In this document: positions 1 through 9,493 of the stretch, piece after piece
How the letters are laid out: each line of letters opens with the position of its first letter
Numbering within the stretch: the first letter of the stretch is position 1
From: Pirellulales bacterium
Lineage (GTDB): Bacteria > Planctomycetota > Planctomycetia > Pirellulales > Thermoguttaceae
Direction of reading: 5' to 3'
Assembly: GCA_030605745.1 (NCBI GenBank)
Contig: JAUWHT010000153.1
Coordinates: 1 to 35,688, forward strand
Length of the DNA: 35,688 bases
The notes under the pieces: generated by a model
The model's database searches: none
Told to the model about the DNA's origin: nothing
What the model saw: the letters and a program-made list of their open reading frames with translations, nothing else
Program-made: the position numbers and the translations under genes

Positions 1-144
1 GTAGTAAGCTGCATGGGTCGGCCTCCTTGCCTGCGGGAATGTTTTGTGACGGTTGAATCACATGCTATCCCAAATTGGCCTGGAGGCCGATACCATTTCA
101 GCTACATTTCGAGCCCGAAAATGTGCAAAACTTGAACTAACAGC

Positions 145-987
145 CTACAAGATCTTTGCCTTCAGTTCATTGAGCAGGGCCATACCTTGGCCGATTTCCT
201 CTTTTTGCCGTGCGGGTTCTTGTGGGATTTCCCGCTCGATGGTCAGTGGGCCGTCGTAGCCGATTTCGTCCAGGGTACGCAGGAAGTTCTCCATTCCCAC
301 GTCGCCTTCGCCCAAGGGAACCTCGGCGCCCCACTGTTCGCCGGGTTTGGCCGCCCATTTCCCGTCCTTGCAGTGCACGCTGCGGACGAACTTGCCCACC
401 TTGCGCAGGGCCTCGATCGGCTCGCCCGATCCGTACAGGATCATGTTGGCCGGATCGAAGTTGATAAACAGGTTATCGCGGTCCACCTCGGCGATGAACC
501 TAAGCAGCGCGTCGGCCGACTCCTGGCCGGTCTCCAGGTGGAACCGCTGTCTGTTCGCCTTGCAGTGATCGGCGATGTCCCGGGTCACGGCCACGACCTC
601 GACGTAGAGCGGATCGGCCGGATCGTGGGGTATGAAACCCAAGTGTAACGCCGCTACATCGACGCCCAGCAGGCGGGCGAAATCGGCAATCTCTTTCATC
701 TCCCGGGTCCGAGCCGCCCGGGTCTCCGGCGGCACCAGTCCGACGGTCCGGGCAGTCGTGGGGATGTCGGCGTAGCTTTCGCCCTCGAAGCCCCCGAATA
801 CCGCGGTGATCGTGATTCCCAACTCCTTTAGCCGGGCCAGAAACTGCTCTGCCTGGTGGGGCGTTCGCGTCGCCTTCTGCGGAGCATGTAGGTGAATCGT
901 CGGCACACCCAATTCGTGTGCAATCTCCAGCTTGACACCCAAGCCGGCGTCAATACTGGCAAATACGCCAAGTGGCCATTTTTCCAT
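145..987 (-). CDS. sugar phosphate isomerase/epimerase (xylose isomerase-like TIM barrel)
   Basis: ORF 145..1113; likely start MEKWPLGVFASIDAGLGVKLEI. TIM-barrel motifs HLHAPQ, LHLGFIPHDP, NFDPANMILYGSGEP, VHCKDGKW, GPLTIERE. Upstream codons lie in a palindromic repeat, so the start is trimmed. Confidence 0.88.
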   Translation of the reverse strand: MEKWPLGVFASIDAGLGVKLEIAHELGVPTIHLHAPQKATRTPHQAEQFLARLKELGITITAVFGGFEGESYADIPTTARTVGLVPPETRAARTREMKEIADFARLLGVDVAALHLGFIPHDPADPLYVEVVAVTRDIADHCKANRQRFHLETGQESADALLRFIAEVDRDNLFINFDPANMILYGSGEPIEALRKVGKFVRSVHCKDGKWAAKPGEQWGAEVPLGEGDVGMENFLRTLDEIGYDGPLTIEREIPQEPARQKEEIGQGMALLNELKAKIL

Positions 988-1020
988 GTGGTTCTCCTTG
1001 TCTTGGTTTTGAAGAGTACC

Positions 1021-1128
1021 GTTTAGCCGCCGGGCTTGCCCGGCGCGTTGCCTGGGGGACAATTCGCTCTTGGGGTGGCAGTTTAACTGCCACCCCATCA
1101 ACGCGCCGGGCAAGCCCGGCGGCTAAAC
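1021..1128. repeat. family A palindrome (GTTTAGCC...GGCTAAAC), with a second hairpin GGGGTGGCAGTTTAACTGCCACCCC in its loop
   Basis: Left arm gtttagccgccgggcttgcccggcgcgtt; right arm aacgcgccgggcaagcccggcggctaaac; internal hairpin at 1072-1096. Confidence 0.95.
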
Positions 1129-1170
1129 AAATTTTCTATCAGCCCTTTTACCAGATCAACCACCGACCGG

Positions 1171-2919
1171 TCAAGTACCGTACCGCTTCAGATCGGGCTT
1201 GACCCCTTCGGGTGTTTCGTCGCTTTCGGGGTCGAACCACTGCTTGTTGAACTCGATCCGCCGGCCCTCTCGGGCGGCCTTGTTCGTCGTTAGTGCAATC
1301 ACCGCATCGGCCAGGGCGACCTTGGGATGGCACCGCGGTAGGTTCTCCGGGGCCGGATTCCGGATGCACCAGGCCCAGTGTTCCTCCTCCTCGGTGTAGC
1401 CGCGGCTGACATCTTGTGTGGCCATTTTGCCGACCGCCACGGATGCCTCGTCGGGACTCTCTTGGGTGTCCAATGCGGGACCGTCCTTGCTCTTGGCAAC
1501 CTTGATGCTGCTGCCTCTGCCGGAAGTGCTGAAGAGCATCACTTCCTTTTCGCGTTCGAGGATCAGCGTGCCTTTGGTGCCGAACACCATCTCGCCGTAG
1601 CCGCCGAAACCGTTCCCATTGATCGAAGCGTATTGCACGCCGATCTTCTTGCGCCCGGCGACGGGGTCCTTGGGGTCGTAGCCGGGTGCGGGAAACTCGA
1701 TGATGCAGTAGACGTGGTCCTCGACGTCGCGATCCGGCGGGAACAGCGGCCGGTTGGCCGCGGCCGCCACACTGAGTGGAAGCTGCTTCTCCTTGCCCCC
1801 GTGCGACGCCGAGATGAAAATGCCGGCCGCGTCGAGTTGATGGCTTCCCAACTCGGCCATCAGGCCGCCACCGGTCCGATCCCACAGCCGCCAGCGGATC
1901 AACTCCTCGGCCGCCGGCCGATCGTAGATCACCTTGCCCTCAGCGTCCTTGTACTGCCTGTCCTTGTAGCCGAAGTCCTTGGCCGTACTCTTGAGCACCT
2001 CGTCGGCGATTTGGGCCTTCTTTTGGGCAACCTTTTTGGTCCAGGTCTCGATATCCTTGGGCGATTTGGCCCCGGCCAGCTTCCGCTCCCAGCTTTTCAA
2101 CTCGGCGGCCAGCTTTCCTGCCAGCGAGTCCTTCGGCTTGATCTTCTCTGGCATCGGCTGCTTCCAGCTATCCCGGTTCGGCAAATTGCCGCGGTGCCAC
2201 TGGGCCCGAACGTAGTGCAGATCGCCCAGCAGCCCTCGCCGGATCGTATCGACCGCATTGTCATAGAGGATGTTGTAGTGCCGCTGGTGTCCGGTGGCCA
2301 GGTGCAGGCCGGTTTGCTTGGCGACCCGGGCCATCTCCTTGCACTCGTGGACACTGTGGGCCATCAGCTTTTCGGTCAGCACGTGCAGGTCCGCCCGCAT
2401 GGCCGCGATGGCCGCCGCCGCGTGCAGGTGCAAAGGCAGGGCGATGATCACCGCTTCCAAGCCGTCGGACTTGGCATTTTCGAGCATCTCCTGGTAGGTG
2501 CCGTAGACCTTGACGTTCTTTCGGGCCTGGTGTTCGGTCTTCCAGCCGTACTTACTGATCAGCCCCGGGCGGACCTTCTCGGCGGTTGCGCTGTAGACGT
2601 CCCCGTGGAAAGCCCGATAGACGCTGTAAGGGCGAATGTCGGCGACTGCCTTGACCTGGATGAACTCGGGGGTGATCGCCCCGATCAAGACGCTGCCTTC
2701 GTCGCCAGTGCCGATCACTCCCACGCGGACCGGCTCGGCAACGGCTGCCTCGTAGCCGAAGTAGAAGGCGCCCAAACCGCCGCCGGAAACTACGCCCGCC
2801 GCGATCCCCGTTCTAAGAAACTCGCGCCGGCTGACACCTTTGGCGTCGGGCACGTCGCTGCCGATGGCGGCCTGGAAGTTCTCCTTGCCGATGGCTTTTT
2901 CTTCAGGAGTCAGATTCAT
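1171..2919 (-). CDS. Gfo/Idh/MocA family oxidoreductase with twin-arginine (TAT) signal
   Basis: MNLTPEEKAIGKENFQAAIGSDVPDAKGVSRREFLRTGIAAG (TAT motif SRREFLR); Rossmann VRVGVIGTGDEGSVLIGA; TEKLMAHSVHECKEM. ORF-track extension to 3021 is repeat-derived. Confidence 0.9.
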   Translation of the reverse strand: MNLTPEEKAIGKENFQAAIGSDVPDAKGVSRREFLRTGIAAGVVSGGGLGAFYFGYEAAVAEPVRVGVIGTGDEGSVLIGAITPEFIQVKAVADIRPYSVYRAFHGDVYSATAEKVRPGLISKYGWKTEHQARKNVKVYGTYQEMLENAKSDGLEAVIIALPLHLHAAAAIAAMRADLHVLTEKLMAHSVHECKEMARVAKQTGLHLATGHQRHYNILYDNAVDTIRRGLLGDLHYVRAQWHRGNLPNRDSWKQPMPEKIKPKDSLAGKLAAELKSWERKLAGAKSPKDIETWTKKVAQKKAQIADEVLKSTAKDFGYKDRQYKDAEGKVIYDRPAAEELIRWRLWDRTGGGLMAELGSHQLDAAGIFISASHGGKEKQLPLSVAAAANRPLFPPDRDVEDHVYCIIEFPAPGYDPKDPVAGRKKIGVQYASINGNGFGGYGEMVFGTKGTLILEREKEVMLFSTSGRGSSIKVAKSKDGPALDTQESPDEASVAVGKMATQDVSRGYTEEEEHWAWCIRNPAPENLPRCHPKVALADAVIALTTNKAAREGRRIEFNKQWFDPESDETPEGVKPDLKRYGT

Positions 2920-2952
2920 CTTTGTCCTCTTCTGTTTTATGCTGTTAGTTCC

Positions 2953-3036
2953 GTTTAGCCGCCGGGCTTGCCCGGCGCGTTGGTGGGTATCAATGCGCTC
3001 GAGCGCAAACGCGCCGGGCAAGCCCGGCGGCTAAAC
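2953..3036. repeat. family A palindrome
   Basis: gtttagccgccgggcttgcccggcgcgttggtgggtatcaatgcgctcgagcgcaaacgcgccgggcaagcccggcggctaaac. Confidence 0.95.
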
Positions 3037-3964
3037 GAATTTGCTTCACGATATAATTCTCGACGAAATAATCCAATCCACCCCAGCGGCCCGCTGCGGT
3101 CACGGCAACCAGGAACAGGGCAACCATCTCGACGAAGTCCTTGTTGACCAGCAGGGCGTGTCCGGCCACTGGTGGGGCGGGCGGATAGATGGTCGGCCAG
3201 GCCGGCTGAGTGAGAACCACGAAGAACATGAACACTCCCCCACCCAGCGCCGCCGGCCGTGTGAATAACCCCAATATCAGGCACAAGCCGATCGCCGTCA
3301 GCCCGTAAGTGACCGCGAAGTTGATATAGTGGGCCATCGTCCAGGGCACCGGCAGCGGTCCCATTTCCTTCTGTTCGGCAGAGAGCACATTCCAGAGCGC
3401 CTGTTGGTAATCCTCGCCCATGGCATCCAGTTCGGTCAGCCAGACGCCGACCTCGCCGCGGAGCTTCTGCATCTCGTTCCAGGCACGCTTTTTATGGAAT
3501 GCCGCACCATTGTTGCCGGCCGCCTTCCGGGCCTCGAAGTGGTCCAAGGCCCCAAAGTAGGCGGCTATATCTTCCTGGTTCTCCAGTAGGTAATACCTGG
3601 CTGAATCCCTATAGCGTTGGCAGATTTTGTCGATCTCGTGCTTCTGCTCGTCGTTAAGCCTATATTTCCTTACGACCTTTTCTTTCAGATTGTTCCACGC
3701 GTCGACGTATTGCGAGCCCAGGATCACTTCGCCGCTGGCGAGTTTTTCGATTTTCAGCCGCTGGTGCCCGTCGACGTCGGGCAGCATCGCGTAGAAGATC
3801 CAAGCCGCCGGGCCCTTCGCCTGAAGCAGGAAACCTTCGGCCGAGAACTCCGGATGCGCGATCTTCCACACTCCCTCGTAGAGAAAGTGAAAACCCAGGC
3901 TCAGCCGCAGGATCACCATCATCACTATGGTAGCCACGCCGATTTGGAATTTTTTCTCAAACAC
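2990..3964 (-). CDS. DoxX family membrane protein; last ~15 residues encoded by a repeat
   Basis: MFEKKFQIGVATIVMMVILRLSLGFHFLYEGVWKI and C-terminal TM helices typical of DoxX; tail RLAAGLARRVCARAH* is translated from the 2953-3036 palindrome. Confidence 0.8.
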   Translation of the reverse strand: MFEKKFQIGVATIVMMVILRLSLGFHFLYEGVWKIAHPEFSAEGFLLQAKGPAAWIFYAMLPDVDGHQRLKIEKLASGEVILGSQYVDAWNNLKEKVVRKYRLNDEQKHEIDKICQRYRDSARYYLLENQEDIAAYFGALDHFEARKAAGNNGAAFHKKRAWNEMQKLRGEVGVWLTELDAMGEDYQQALWNVLSAEQKEMGPLPVPWTMAHYINFAVTYGLTAIGLCLILGLFTRPAALGGGVFMFFVVLTQPAWPTIYPPAPPVAGHALLVNKDFVEMVALFLVAVTAAGRWGGLDYFVENYIVKQIRLAAGLARRVCARAH

Positions 3965-4019
3965 CGTCGCATATCTCCCATAGTATATTCTAGTCGCTTG
4001 TTACCTTTTCAACTACTAC

Positions 4020-4081
4020 TAATAGCCGGGACGCAACGCGTCGCGGGCTGGCTTCCGCGACGCGTTGCGTCCCGGCTATTA
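4020..4081. repeat. family C palindrome (AATAGCC...GGCTATT)
   Basis: taatagccgggacgcaacgcgtcgcggg-ctggcttc-cgcgacgcgttgcgtcccggctatta; near-perfect dyad, each arm with mini-hairpin GACGC-AAC-GCGTC. Confidence 0.93.
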
Positions 4082-4216
4082 TCAAACGATCAATCCAACA
4101 TTGACAGGGCACTGGTGGTCCGTCAATATCACCGACAAACGATTCTTGCCTTGAATCTGTCACCCCGCCGCAGAGGGGAGTGGCCGCCGAGTCCCAAGTT
4201 GGTCACAATCATCCGC

Positions 4217-5200
4217 ATGAAAATCGTCCTCTGCTATCCGGTCCAGAAACGCCACTGCCGGCAGATCGCCGCCGCCGTGCCCGGGGCCGAACTGGTCGAT
4301 GCCGGGCAGGAACGAATTGCCGAGGAACTCCTCGGCGCCGACATCTTCTGCGGCCACGCCAAGGTGCCGGTCGATTGGCCGGGGGTTGTCCGGCGAGGGC
4401 GACTCAAATGGATCCAGTCATCGGCGGCTGGGATGGACCATTGCCTGGTCCCGGCGGTGATCGACTCTCAGATCGTGGTGACCAGCGCCTCGGGCGTGCT
4501 GGCCGACCAGGTGGCCGAGCACACGATTGCGCTGGTGACTGGGTGGTGCCGGAGTCTGCCGACGTTTTTTCGCGCGCAGCAGAAGAAGGAGTTCATCCGC
4601 CGGCCTACCCGCGACTTGACCCGCAGCACGGTCGGCATTGTCGGCTTCGGCGGGGTAGGGCGGCGGCTGGCGGAGTTGCTCAGCGGCTTTCATGCCCGAA
4701 TCCTGGCCACCGACATGTTCCCGGTCGAGAAGCCCGACTACGTCGAAGCCCTCTGGCCGGCCGATCGACTGGACGACCTGTTGCCACTGGTCGATATCCT
4801 GGTCCTGTCGCTGCCGCTTAACGAAATGACCCGCGGGATGATCGATGCTGCGGCGCTGGCAAAGATGAAGCCCGACGGACTGTTGGTCAACGTTGCACGC
4901 GGGCCGCTGGTGGTCGAAGCCGATCTGGTTGCGGCGCTCCGGAGCAGGCAGCTAGCCGGCGCCGTGATGGACGTGACCGCCCCGGAACCTCTGCCGCCGA
5001 GCAGCCTGCTCTGGGAGTTGCCCGGCGTGATCATCACGCCTCACGTGGCCGGCCAGAGCGCCCGGCGGATTGACAACATGACGGAGCTATTTTGTCGCAA
5101 CCTGCGGCGTTGGCAGGCAGGCGAGCCGTTAATCAATTACCTGGCCGACAAGCGACTCGGTTTTCCGATCCGCGGCGCCGGAACCCCGATCTGGGGATAG
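4217..5200 (+). CDS. D-2-hydroxyacid dehydrogenase (NAD-binding)
   Basis: MKIVLCYPVQKRHCRQIAAAVPG start; VGIVGFGGVGRRLAELL Rossmann; NVARGPLVVEADLVAALRSRQLAGAVMDVTAPEPLPPSSLLWELPGVIITPHVAG. N-terminal extension in the ORF track (from 3617) is not coding. Confidence 0.92.
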   Translation: MKIVLCYPVQKRHCRQIAAAVPGAELVDAGQERIAEELLGADIFCGHAKVPVDWPGVVRRGRLKWIQSSAAGMDHCLVPAVIDSQIVVTSASGVLADQVAEHTIALVTGWCRSLPTFFRAQQKKEFIRRPTRDLTRSTVGIVGFGGVGRRLAELLSGFHARILATDMFPVEKPDYVEALWPADRLDDLLPLVDILVLSLPLNEMTRGMIDAAALAKMKPDGLLVNVARGPLVVEADLVAALRSRQLAGAVMDVTAPEPLPPSSLLWELPGVIITPHVAGQSARRIDNMTELFCRNLRRWQAGEPLINYLADKRLGFPIRGAGTPIWG

Positions 5201-5203
5201 GCC

Positions 5204-5350
5204 GTTTAGCCGCCGGGCTTGCCCCAATACCGTTGAATTAAGGGCAGAATTGGCAGCAACACAGTGGCACCGGCGTCTCGCCGGTGCCACTGTGTTTCCC
5301 TTAATATTACCACTAATTCAACGGTATTGGGGCAAGCCCGGCGGCTAAAC
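5204..5350. repeat. nested palindrome: family A tips, unrelated middle arms, inner CACAGTGGCACCGGCG-TCT-CGCCGGTGCCACTGTG hairpin
   Basis: 37-nt arm 5204-5240 is the exact reverse complement of 5314-5350; inner 16-bp stem 5260-5275/5279-5294. Confidence 0.96.
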
Positions 5351-5456
5351 AAACCTCGGAAAATATCGATATCGGTCTGGACGGACAGGGCCGCCGGCGG
5401 GTAAGATACACGTGGTATCATCCCATACCTATACATACCGAAAATGAGGCTAACAA

Positions 5457-6578
5457 ATGTCCACTACGACATTTTTGGAAGGTAGTGCCACCCGAACGTG
5501 GGGAGGCCATCTAACCGCCCGCTGTCCGGATGAACTGCTCGAACGCTACCGGACGATCCTCGAAGACCAGCGACTGAGCTGGACCGAGCACCACCGGCTG
5601 ATCCGCTTGTTGGGCTCGGGGGGGCAGGGGGTTGTTTATCTGAGCGAGCGGCGTGGCACCGACGAGTTTACCTTGCCGGTGGCCATTAAGGTCTTTTCGC
5701 CCGCACGCTACGAAAACGAGCGGGCCTACGACGAGGCCATGGGCCGGATGGCCCAGGTCGCCGCCCACGTGGCACAAATCCAGCAGGATAACCTGCTGGA
5801 CGTCCACAACTGGGTCGACCGCAACCGCATCCGACTGATGGAGATGGAATGGGTCGACGGCTTCGATTTGTCCCGATTGCTCACGCGAAAAATGCTCGAG
5901 ATGGTTCACCATCGCGTGAGCAATCGGCGCTGGAAGTACATCAACCAAGTGATCGTGACCGCCGGTCCGATGCAGCCGCGGGTGAAGCCGGGGATTGCGA
6001 TCGCGATCGTCCGCGATTGCCTGGCCGCGCTGGCGGCGCTGCATCGCGACGGGATCGTCCACGGCGATCTGAAGCCGTCGAACATCATGCTCAAACGGAC
6101 CGGCAATGCGAAGATCGTCGACCTCGGCTCGGCCTTCGAGTTGGACCACACCCCCGCGCAGCGAACCTGTACGCCGACCTACGCCGCGCCGGAAGTGCTC
6201 GAAGGCGGCGAGAGTTCGCCGCGGAGCGACCTGGCCAGCCTGGGATATGTGCTAATCGAGATGCTCTCGGGCTCGCCGGCGTTTGCCGGGCTGACCAGCT
6301 TTCGTGACTTGCTGGAGGCCAAGCGGTTCCTGGCCCAGCGGCTGCCGCGGATACTGCCCGACGAGGTCGTCTGCAACGAGCTGCTAATGAGCTTCTGCCG
6401 CGGCCTGGTCGCGCCCGATCCGATGCGCCGCTTCCCCAGCGCCGAAGCGGCCGACCTGGTCAAAGAAGGCGCCGCCAGCTTCCACCGCCAACTAATCAAG
6501 AGCGATCTGGCTAGCGAGTACGAAAACGAAATCCGGCTGTGGCTGGCAGAGTTGAAAGAGTTGGAAGAGCTGGATTAG
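5457..6578 (+). CDS. serine/threonine protein kinase
   Basis: LGSGGQGVVYL P-loop, VAIKVF, IVHGDLKPSNIML catalytic loop (HGD, non-RD), IVDLGSA (DLG), TPTYAAPEVLEGG. Confidence 0.93.
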   Translation: MSTTTFLEGSATRTWGGHLTARCPDELLERYRTILEDQRLSWTEHHRLIRLLGSGGQGVVYLSERRGTDEFTLPVAIKVFSPARYENERAYDEAMGRMAQVAAHVAQIQQDNLLDVHNWVDRNRIRLMEMEWVDGFDLSRLLTRKMLEMVHHRVSNRRWKYINQVIVTAGPMQPRVKPGIAIAIVRDCLAALAALHRDGIVHGDLKPSNIMLKRTGNAKIVDLGSAFELDHTPAQRTCTPTYAAPEVLEGGESSPRSDLASLGYVLIEMLSGSPAFAGLTSFRDLLEAKRFLAQRLPRILPDEVVCNELLMSFCRGLVAPDPMRRFPSAEAADLVKEGAASFHRQLIKSDLASEYENEIRLWLAELKELEELD

Positions 6579-6592
6579 TACTACAACGCTAA
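6575..6592. repeat. short dispersed motif TTAGTACTACAACGCTAA, overlapping kinase stop codon
   Basis: Similar words at 9365-9378 and 19071-19088, and inverted at 9478-9493. Confidence 0.6.
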
Positions 6593-6807
6593 CTCAACCT
6601 CAACGAACACACCACGGAGTGAAGTGGTTCAAGAGAGGCCCCCTTGTGCATTCAGATTTCGCGGCTAGACTCTGGGTTTCCCCGCGCGGGAAAGCAACTG
6701 TAGCCGGTCAGCGATGAGAGTCGGAAGCGGGGCTTCCGACGTTTTCCCAGCCGATTTTCCCGCCAAACAACCCTCCCGCCCCCCATAAGTGCAGTAAGGA
6801 GATTTCT

Positions 6808-7236
6808 GTGCCCAGCCTGACTCTCGCTACCCTTGTGCAAGTGTCGATCTTCGCCGCCAATGCCGACACCTACGCCGCGGCCCACCACATGGCCACCGAA
6901 ACAGGCAAGCCGATGGTGGTGATGATAGGCACCGAGTGGTGCAAGCCGTACCAGAAGATGGAGAGAACCGTTCTGCCGCAGCTTCGCAAGCACGGGCTGC
7001 TGAAGAAGGTCGCGTTCGCCGTCGTCAACCCGGATCGCGAGCGGGCCCTGGTAAAGAAACTCACCGGCGGCGGCCCGATCCCTCAGTTGCTCATGTTCCG
7101 CAAGACACCAAAGGGCTGGAAACGCAGAAAGCTCGTCGGCGGCCAGAGTATCCACACGGTCGAGAAGTTTATCAACCAGGGAATTGCCCTGGATGACACG
7201 AGCAGGAAGACCGCACCTGGCAAGCCCGGCGGCTAA
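6808..7236 (+). CDS. thioredoxin-like protein with single-Cys WCKPY site; C-terminal APGKPGG from a repeat
   Basis: GTG start preceded by taaggag; GKPMVVMIGTEWCKPYQKMERTVLPQL; GGPIPQLLMFRK (cis-Pro). Confidence 0.75.
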   Translation: MPSLTLATLVQVSIFAANADTYAAAHHMATETGKPMVVMIGTEWCKPYQKMERTVLPQLRKHGLLKKVAFAVVNPDRERALVKKLTGGGPIPQLLMFRKTPKGWKRRKLVGGQSIHTVEKFINQGIALDDTSRKTAPGKPGG

Positions 7237-7238
7237 AC
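7217..7238. repeat. family A right half-arm at a convergent gene junction
   Basis: ctggcaagcccggcggctaaac; contains the stop codon of 6808-7236 and ends next to the stop of 7239-9302. Confidence 0.85.
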
Positions 7239-9302
7239 TCACCGGCGTCGGGGTGCTTCGTCGGCTAGCTGGTAGCGGCGTATCTTGCGGTCCAATGTGG
7301 ACCGCTCGATGCCCAGGATGCCGGCCGTGCGGCTCTTGTTCCAGCCGGTGTGGTGCAGCGTGGCCAGGATGTGCCGGCGTTCTAGGTCGGCCAACGAGCT
7401 GGGCAGGAACACTTTGCCGCCCAGCCGGACATCGCCCGTGTCGCCGGCGGTAGCGACGTTCGTCAGCAGCAGGTCTGTTTGGTCGATTTCCTGACCGCGG
7501 CAGAGGACCACTGCTCGCTCGATCACGTTTTTCAGTTCCCGAACGTTACCCGGCCACCGATAACTGAGCAACTGCTCGGCGGCATCGGGGGTGAACCCGC
7601 GGATCTTCCGGCCGGTCTCGGCATTGTATTTCTTGAGGAAGTAATCGGCCAGTTCGGTGATATCCTCGGGCCGCTTTCGCAGCGCGGGCATGACGATCTC
7701 AAGCACGTGTAGCCGGAAGTACAGATCGCGGCGGAAACGTCCTTCGGCAATGTCTTTTTCCAGGTCGCGGTTGGTGGCGGCAATCACACGCACATCGGCG
7801 GTGATCGGCTTGCTCCCGCCCACTCGTTCGAACGGATGCCCCTCGAGCACGCGGAGGAACTTGGCCTGGATGCCCTGGCTCATCTCGCCGATCTCGTCCA
7901 GCATCAGTGTGCCCTTGTGTGCGGCCTCGAACTTGCCGATTTTCCGATCGGTGGCGCCGGTGAAGGCACCTCGCTCGTGGCCGAACAATTCGCTGGCCAG
8001 CAGTTCCTCGGACAACGCGGCGCAGTTCAGACACACGAAGACCTTCTCGCTGCGGGGGCTAAGGCTGTGTACTGCCCGGGCGACCAGCTCCTTACCCACC
8101 CCGCTCTCGCCGCGGATCAGCACCGTCGAATTGGTGGCTGCGGCGCGGGCGATCTCCTCGGTAACCTGCTTGATCACCTGGCTGTGGCCGATGATCTCGG
8201 TTTGTACTCCGAGCCGTTCGCGAAGCTGGATGTTCTCGGTACGGACCTGGGTGAGGTTCTCGGCCAACTCTTGACGGCGGTTGTAGTTATTCAACGCCAC
8301 GGCCACGGTCTCGGCCACAGCCAAGGTGAATTCCAGGTCGTCGGGGTCGGGGACCCGTTCGGCGTTGGTGCTGTAGAGGTGAATCAGGCCGAACACCCGG
8401 TGGCCGTGGCGGACCGGAGCACAGATCACGCTGGTGGTGTAGATTTCTCCCTTGCTGTCGCGACTGCCCAGTGTGCTGTCGCCCATCACGTTCCGTGCCA
8501 GGACAGCCTCGCCCTGGCGCATCACAGTGGAGGCCAGTGCGTTGGACACACGGTGGTACCGCTTTTCGGAGGTGCTCCGGGAGGCGATCACCTGCAGGTC
8601 GTCGCCGGTCGGTTCTCCGCGGAACCCGCGAGGCAGAAGCAGCAGGGCCGCGGCGTCGGTCTGGGTTCCTTCAGACAGCCCGTTCAGCGCCAGGTCAGCC
8701 ATGGCAGCAACGTTGGGGGCCTTGGCCAACTCGAAGGCCATCCGGCACAATTTGGCGGCGACCCGACCGATCTTCGAGACTCCGCTGTCATCCTCCCCAC
8801 CCGGCGAGAGGAACTTCGTCTGGCCGCGTCGGTGCGTGATCGTGGTCGGCTCGCATGCCGCCAAAACGCTCGAATCGTCGTCCGAACCTCGACGCCGCGA
8901 GTTGCCCTGATCCCCTCCGGGCCAGCGAACCACCGTGCTCGAATCGGAAAATGCCTCGGCAAGTTGATGGACGAAAACCAGTTGCGAGCGGCCGATGCGG
9001 ATAGTGTCGCCTGCACGCAGCACCCAATCGCCCTTAACCAGGCGGTTGCCCACGAGTGTACCGTTGCGGCTGTCCAGATCACGCAGCGTCCACCGCCCGG
9101 CAGACATGAAGACCTCGACGTGCGTCCGGCTGCACCGCTCATCCTTGAGCACGACTTGGTTGGTCGGCGCACGGCCGATGGTAACCGACTGTCCCGGCAC
9201 CAAGGGGAACACGTCGCTCCACTTCGAGCCTTCGCGAATGACCAGATAAGCTAACTCAGACACGGCCGAACTCCCGCATTTGCGTGATTCTCGCGAGTCC
9301 AA
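7239..9302 (-). CDS. sigma-54 interacting transcriptional activator, FHA - GAF - AAA+ - Fis HTH
   Basis: FHA ([25 protein letters not shown]...[12 protein letters not shown]), Walker [15 protein letters not shown], Fis-type [41 protein letters not shown]. Start may be the GTG at ~9262 (VSELAYLV). Confidence 0.93.
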   Translation of the reverse strand: MDSRESRKCGSSAVSELAYLVIREGSKWSDVFPLVPGQSVTIGRAPTNQVVLKDERCSRTHVEVFMSAGRWTLRDLDSRNGTLVGNRLVKGDWVLRAGDTIRIGRSQLVFVHQLAEAFSDSSTVVRWPGGDQGNSRRRGSDDDSSVLAACEPTTITHRRGQTKFLSPGGEDDSGVSKIGRVAAKLCRMAFELAKAPNVAAMADLALNGLSEGTQTDAAALLLLPRGFRGEPTGDDLQVIASRSTSEKRYHRVSNALASTVMRQGEAVLARNVMGDSTLGSRDSKGEIYTTSVICAPVRHGHRVFGLIHLYSTNAERVPDPDDLEFTLAVAETVAVALNNYNRRQELAENLTQVRTENIQLRERLGVQTEIIGHSQVIKQVTEEIARAAATNSTVLIRGESGVGKELVARAVHSLSPRSEKVFVCLNCAALSEELLASELFGHERGAFTGATDRKIGKFEAAHKGTLMLDEIGEMSQGIQAKFLRVLEGHPFERVGGSKPITADVRVIAATNRDLEKDIAEGRFRRDLYFRLHVLEIVMPALRKRPEDITELADYFLKKYNAETGRKIRGFTPDAAEQLLSYRWPGNVRELKNVIERAVVLCRGQEIDQTDLLLTNVATAGDTGDVRLGGKVFLPSSLADLERRHILATLHHTGWNKSRTAGILGIERSTLDRKIRRYQLADEAPRRR

Positions 9303-9364
9303 TAGCCGATTGCGCTAATTCTAACTTACCCACGATGGGCCCCGTCCTGCAAGGGCGTTGCTAA

Positions 9365-9493
9365 TAGTACTACAACGCCAGCCGCCGGGCTTGCCCGGCG
9401 CGTTGGTGGGTGTCAATACGCTCCAGCGCAACCGCGCCGGGCAAGCCCGGCGGCTAAACGACCTGTTGCAATAACATAGCGTTGTAGTAATAG
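9365..9493. repeat. family A palindrome nested inside an outer TACTACAACGC / GCGTTGTAGTA dyad
   Basis: tagtactacaacgc at 9365-9378, family A 9381-9459 (left tip GTTTA missing), agcgttgtagtaatag at 9478-9493. Confidence 0.85.

Noticed and set aside
1378-2958. 526-aa plus-strand ORF
   Set aside because: Antisense shadow of the TAT-signal oxidoreductase in GC-rich DNA; no recognisable motifs.
3617-4216. N-terminal extension of the dehydrogenase ORF
   Set aside because: Runs antisense through the DoxX gene and a palindrome; the dehydrogenase fold starts at MKIVLCYP (4217).
6720-6745. Hairpin GTCGGAAGC-GGG-GCTTCCGAC plus GTTTT as a terminator
   Set aside because: Plausible 9-bp stem but short T run and position between the kinase and the thioredoxin-like gene; not strong enough to list as a feature.
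7836-9254. 472-aa plus-strand ORF
   Set aside because: Antisense shadow of the FHA-sigma54 activator.
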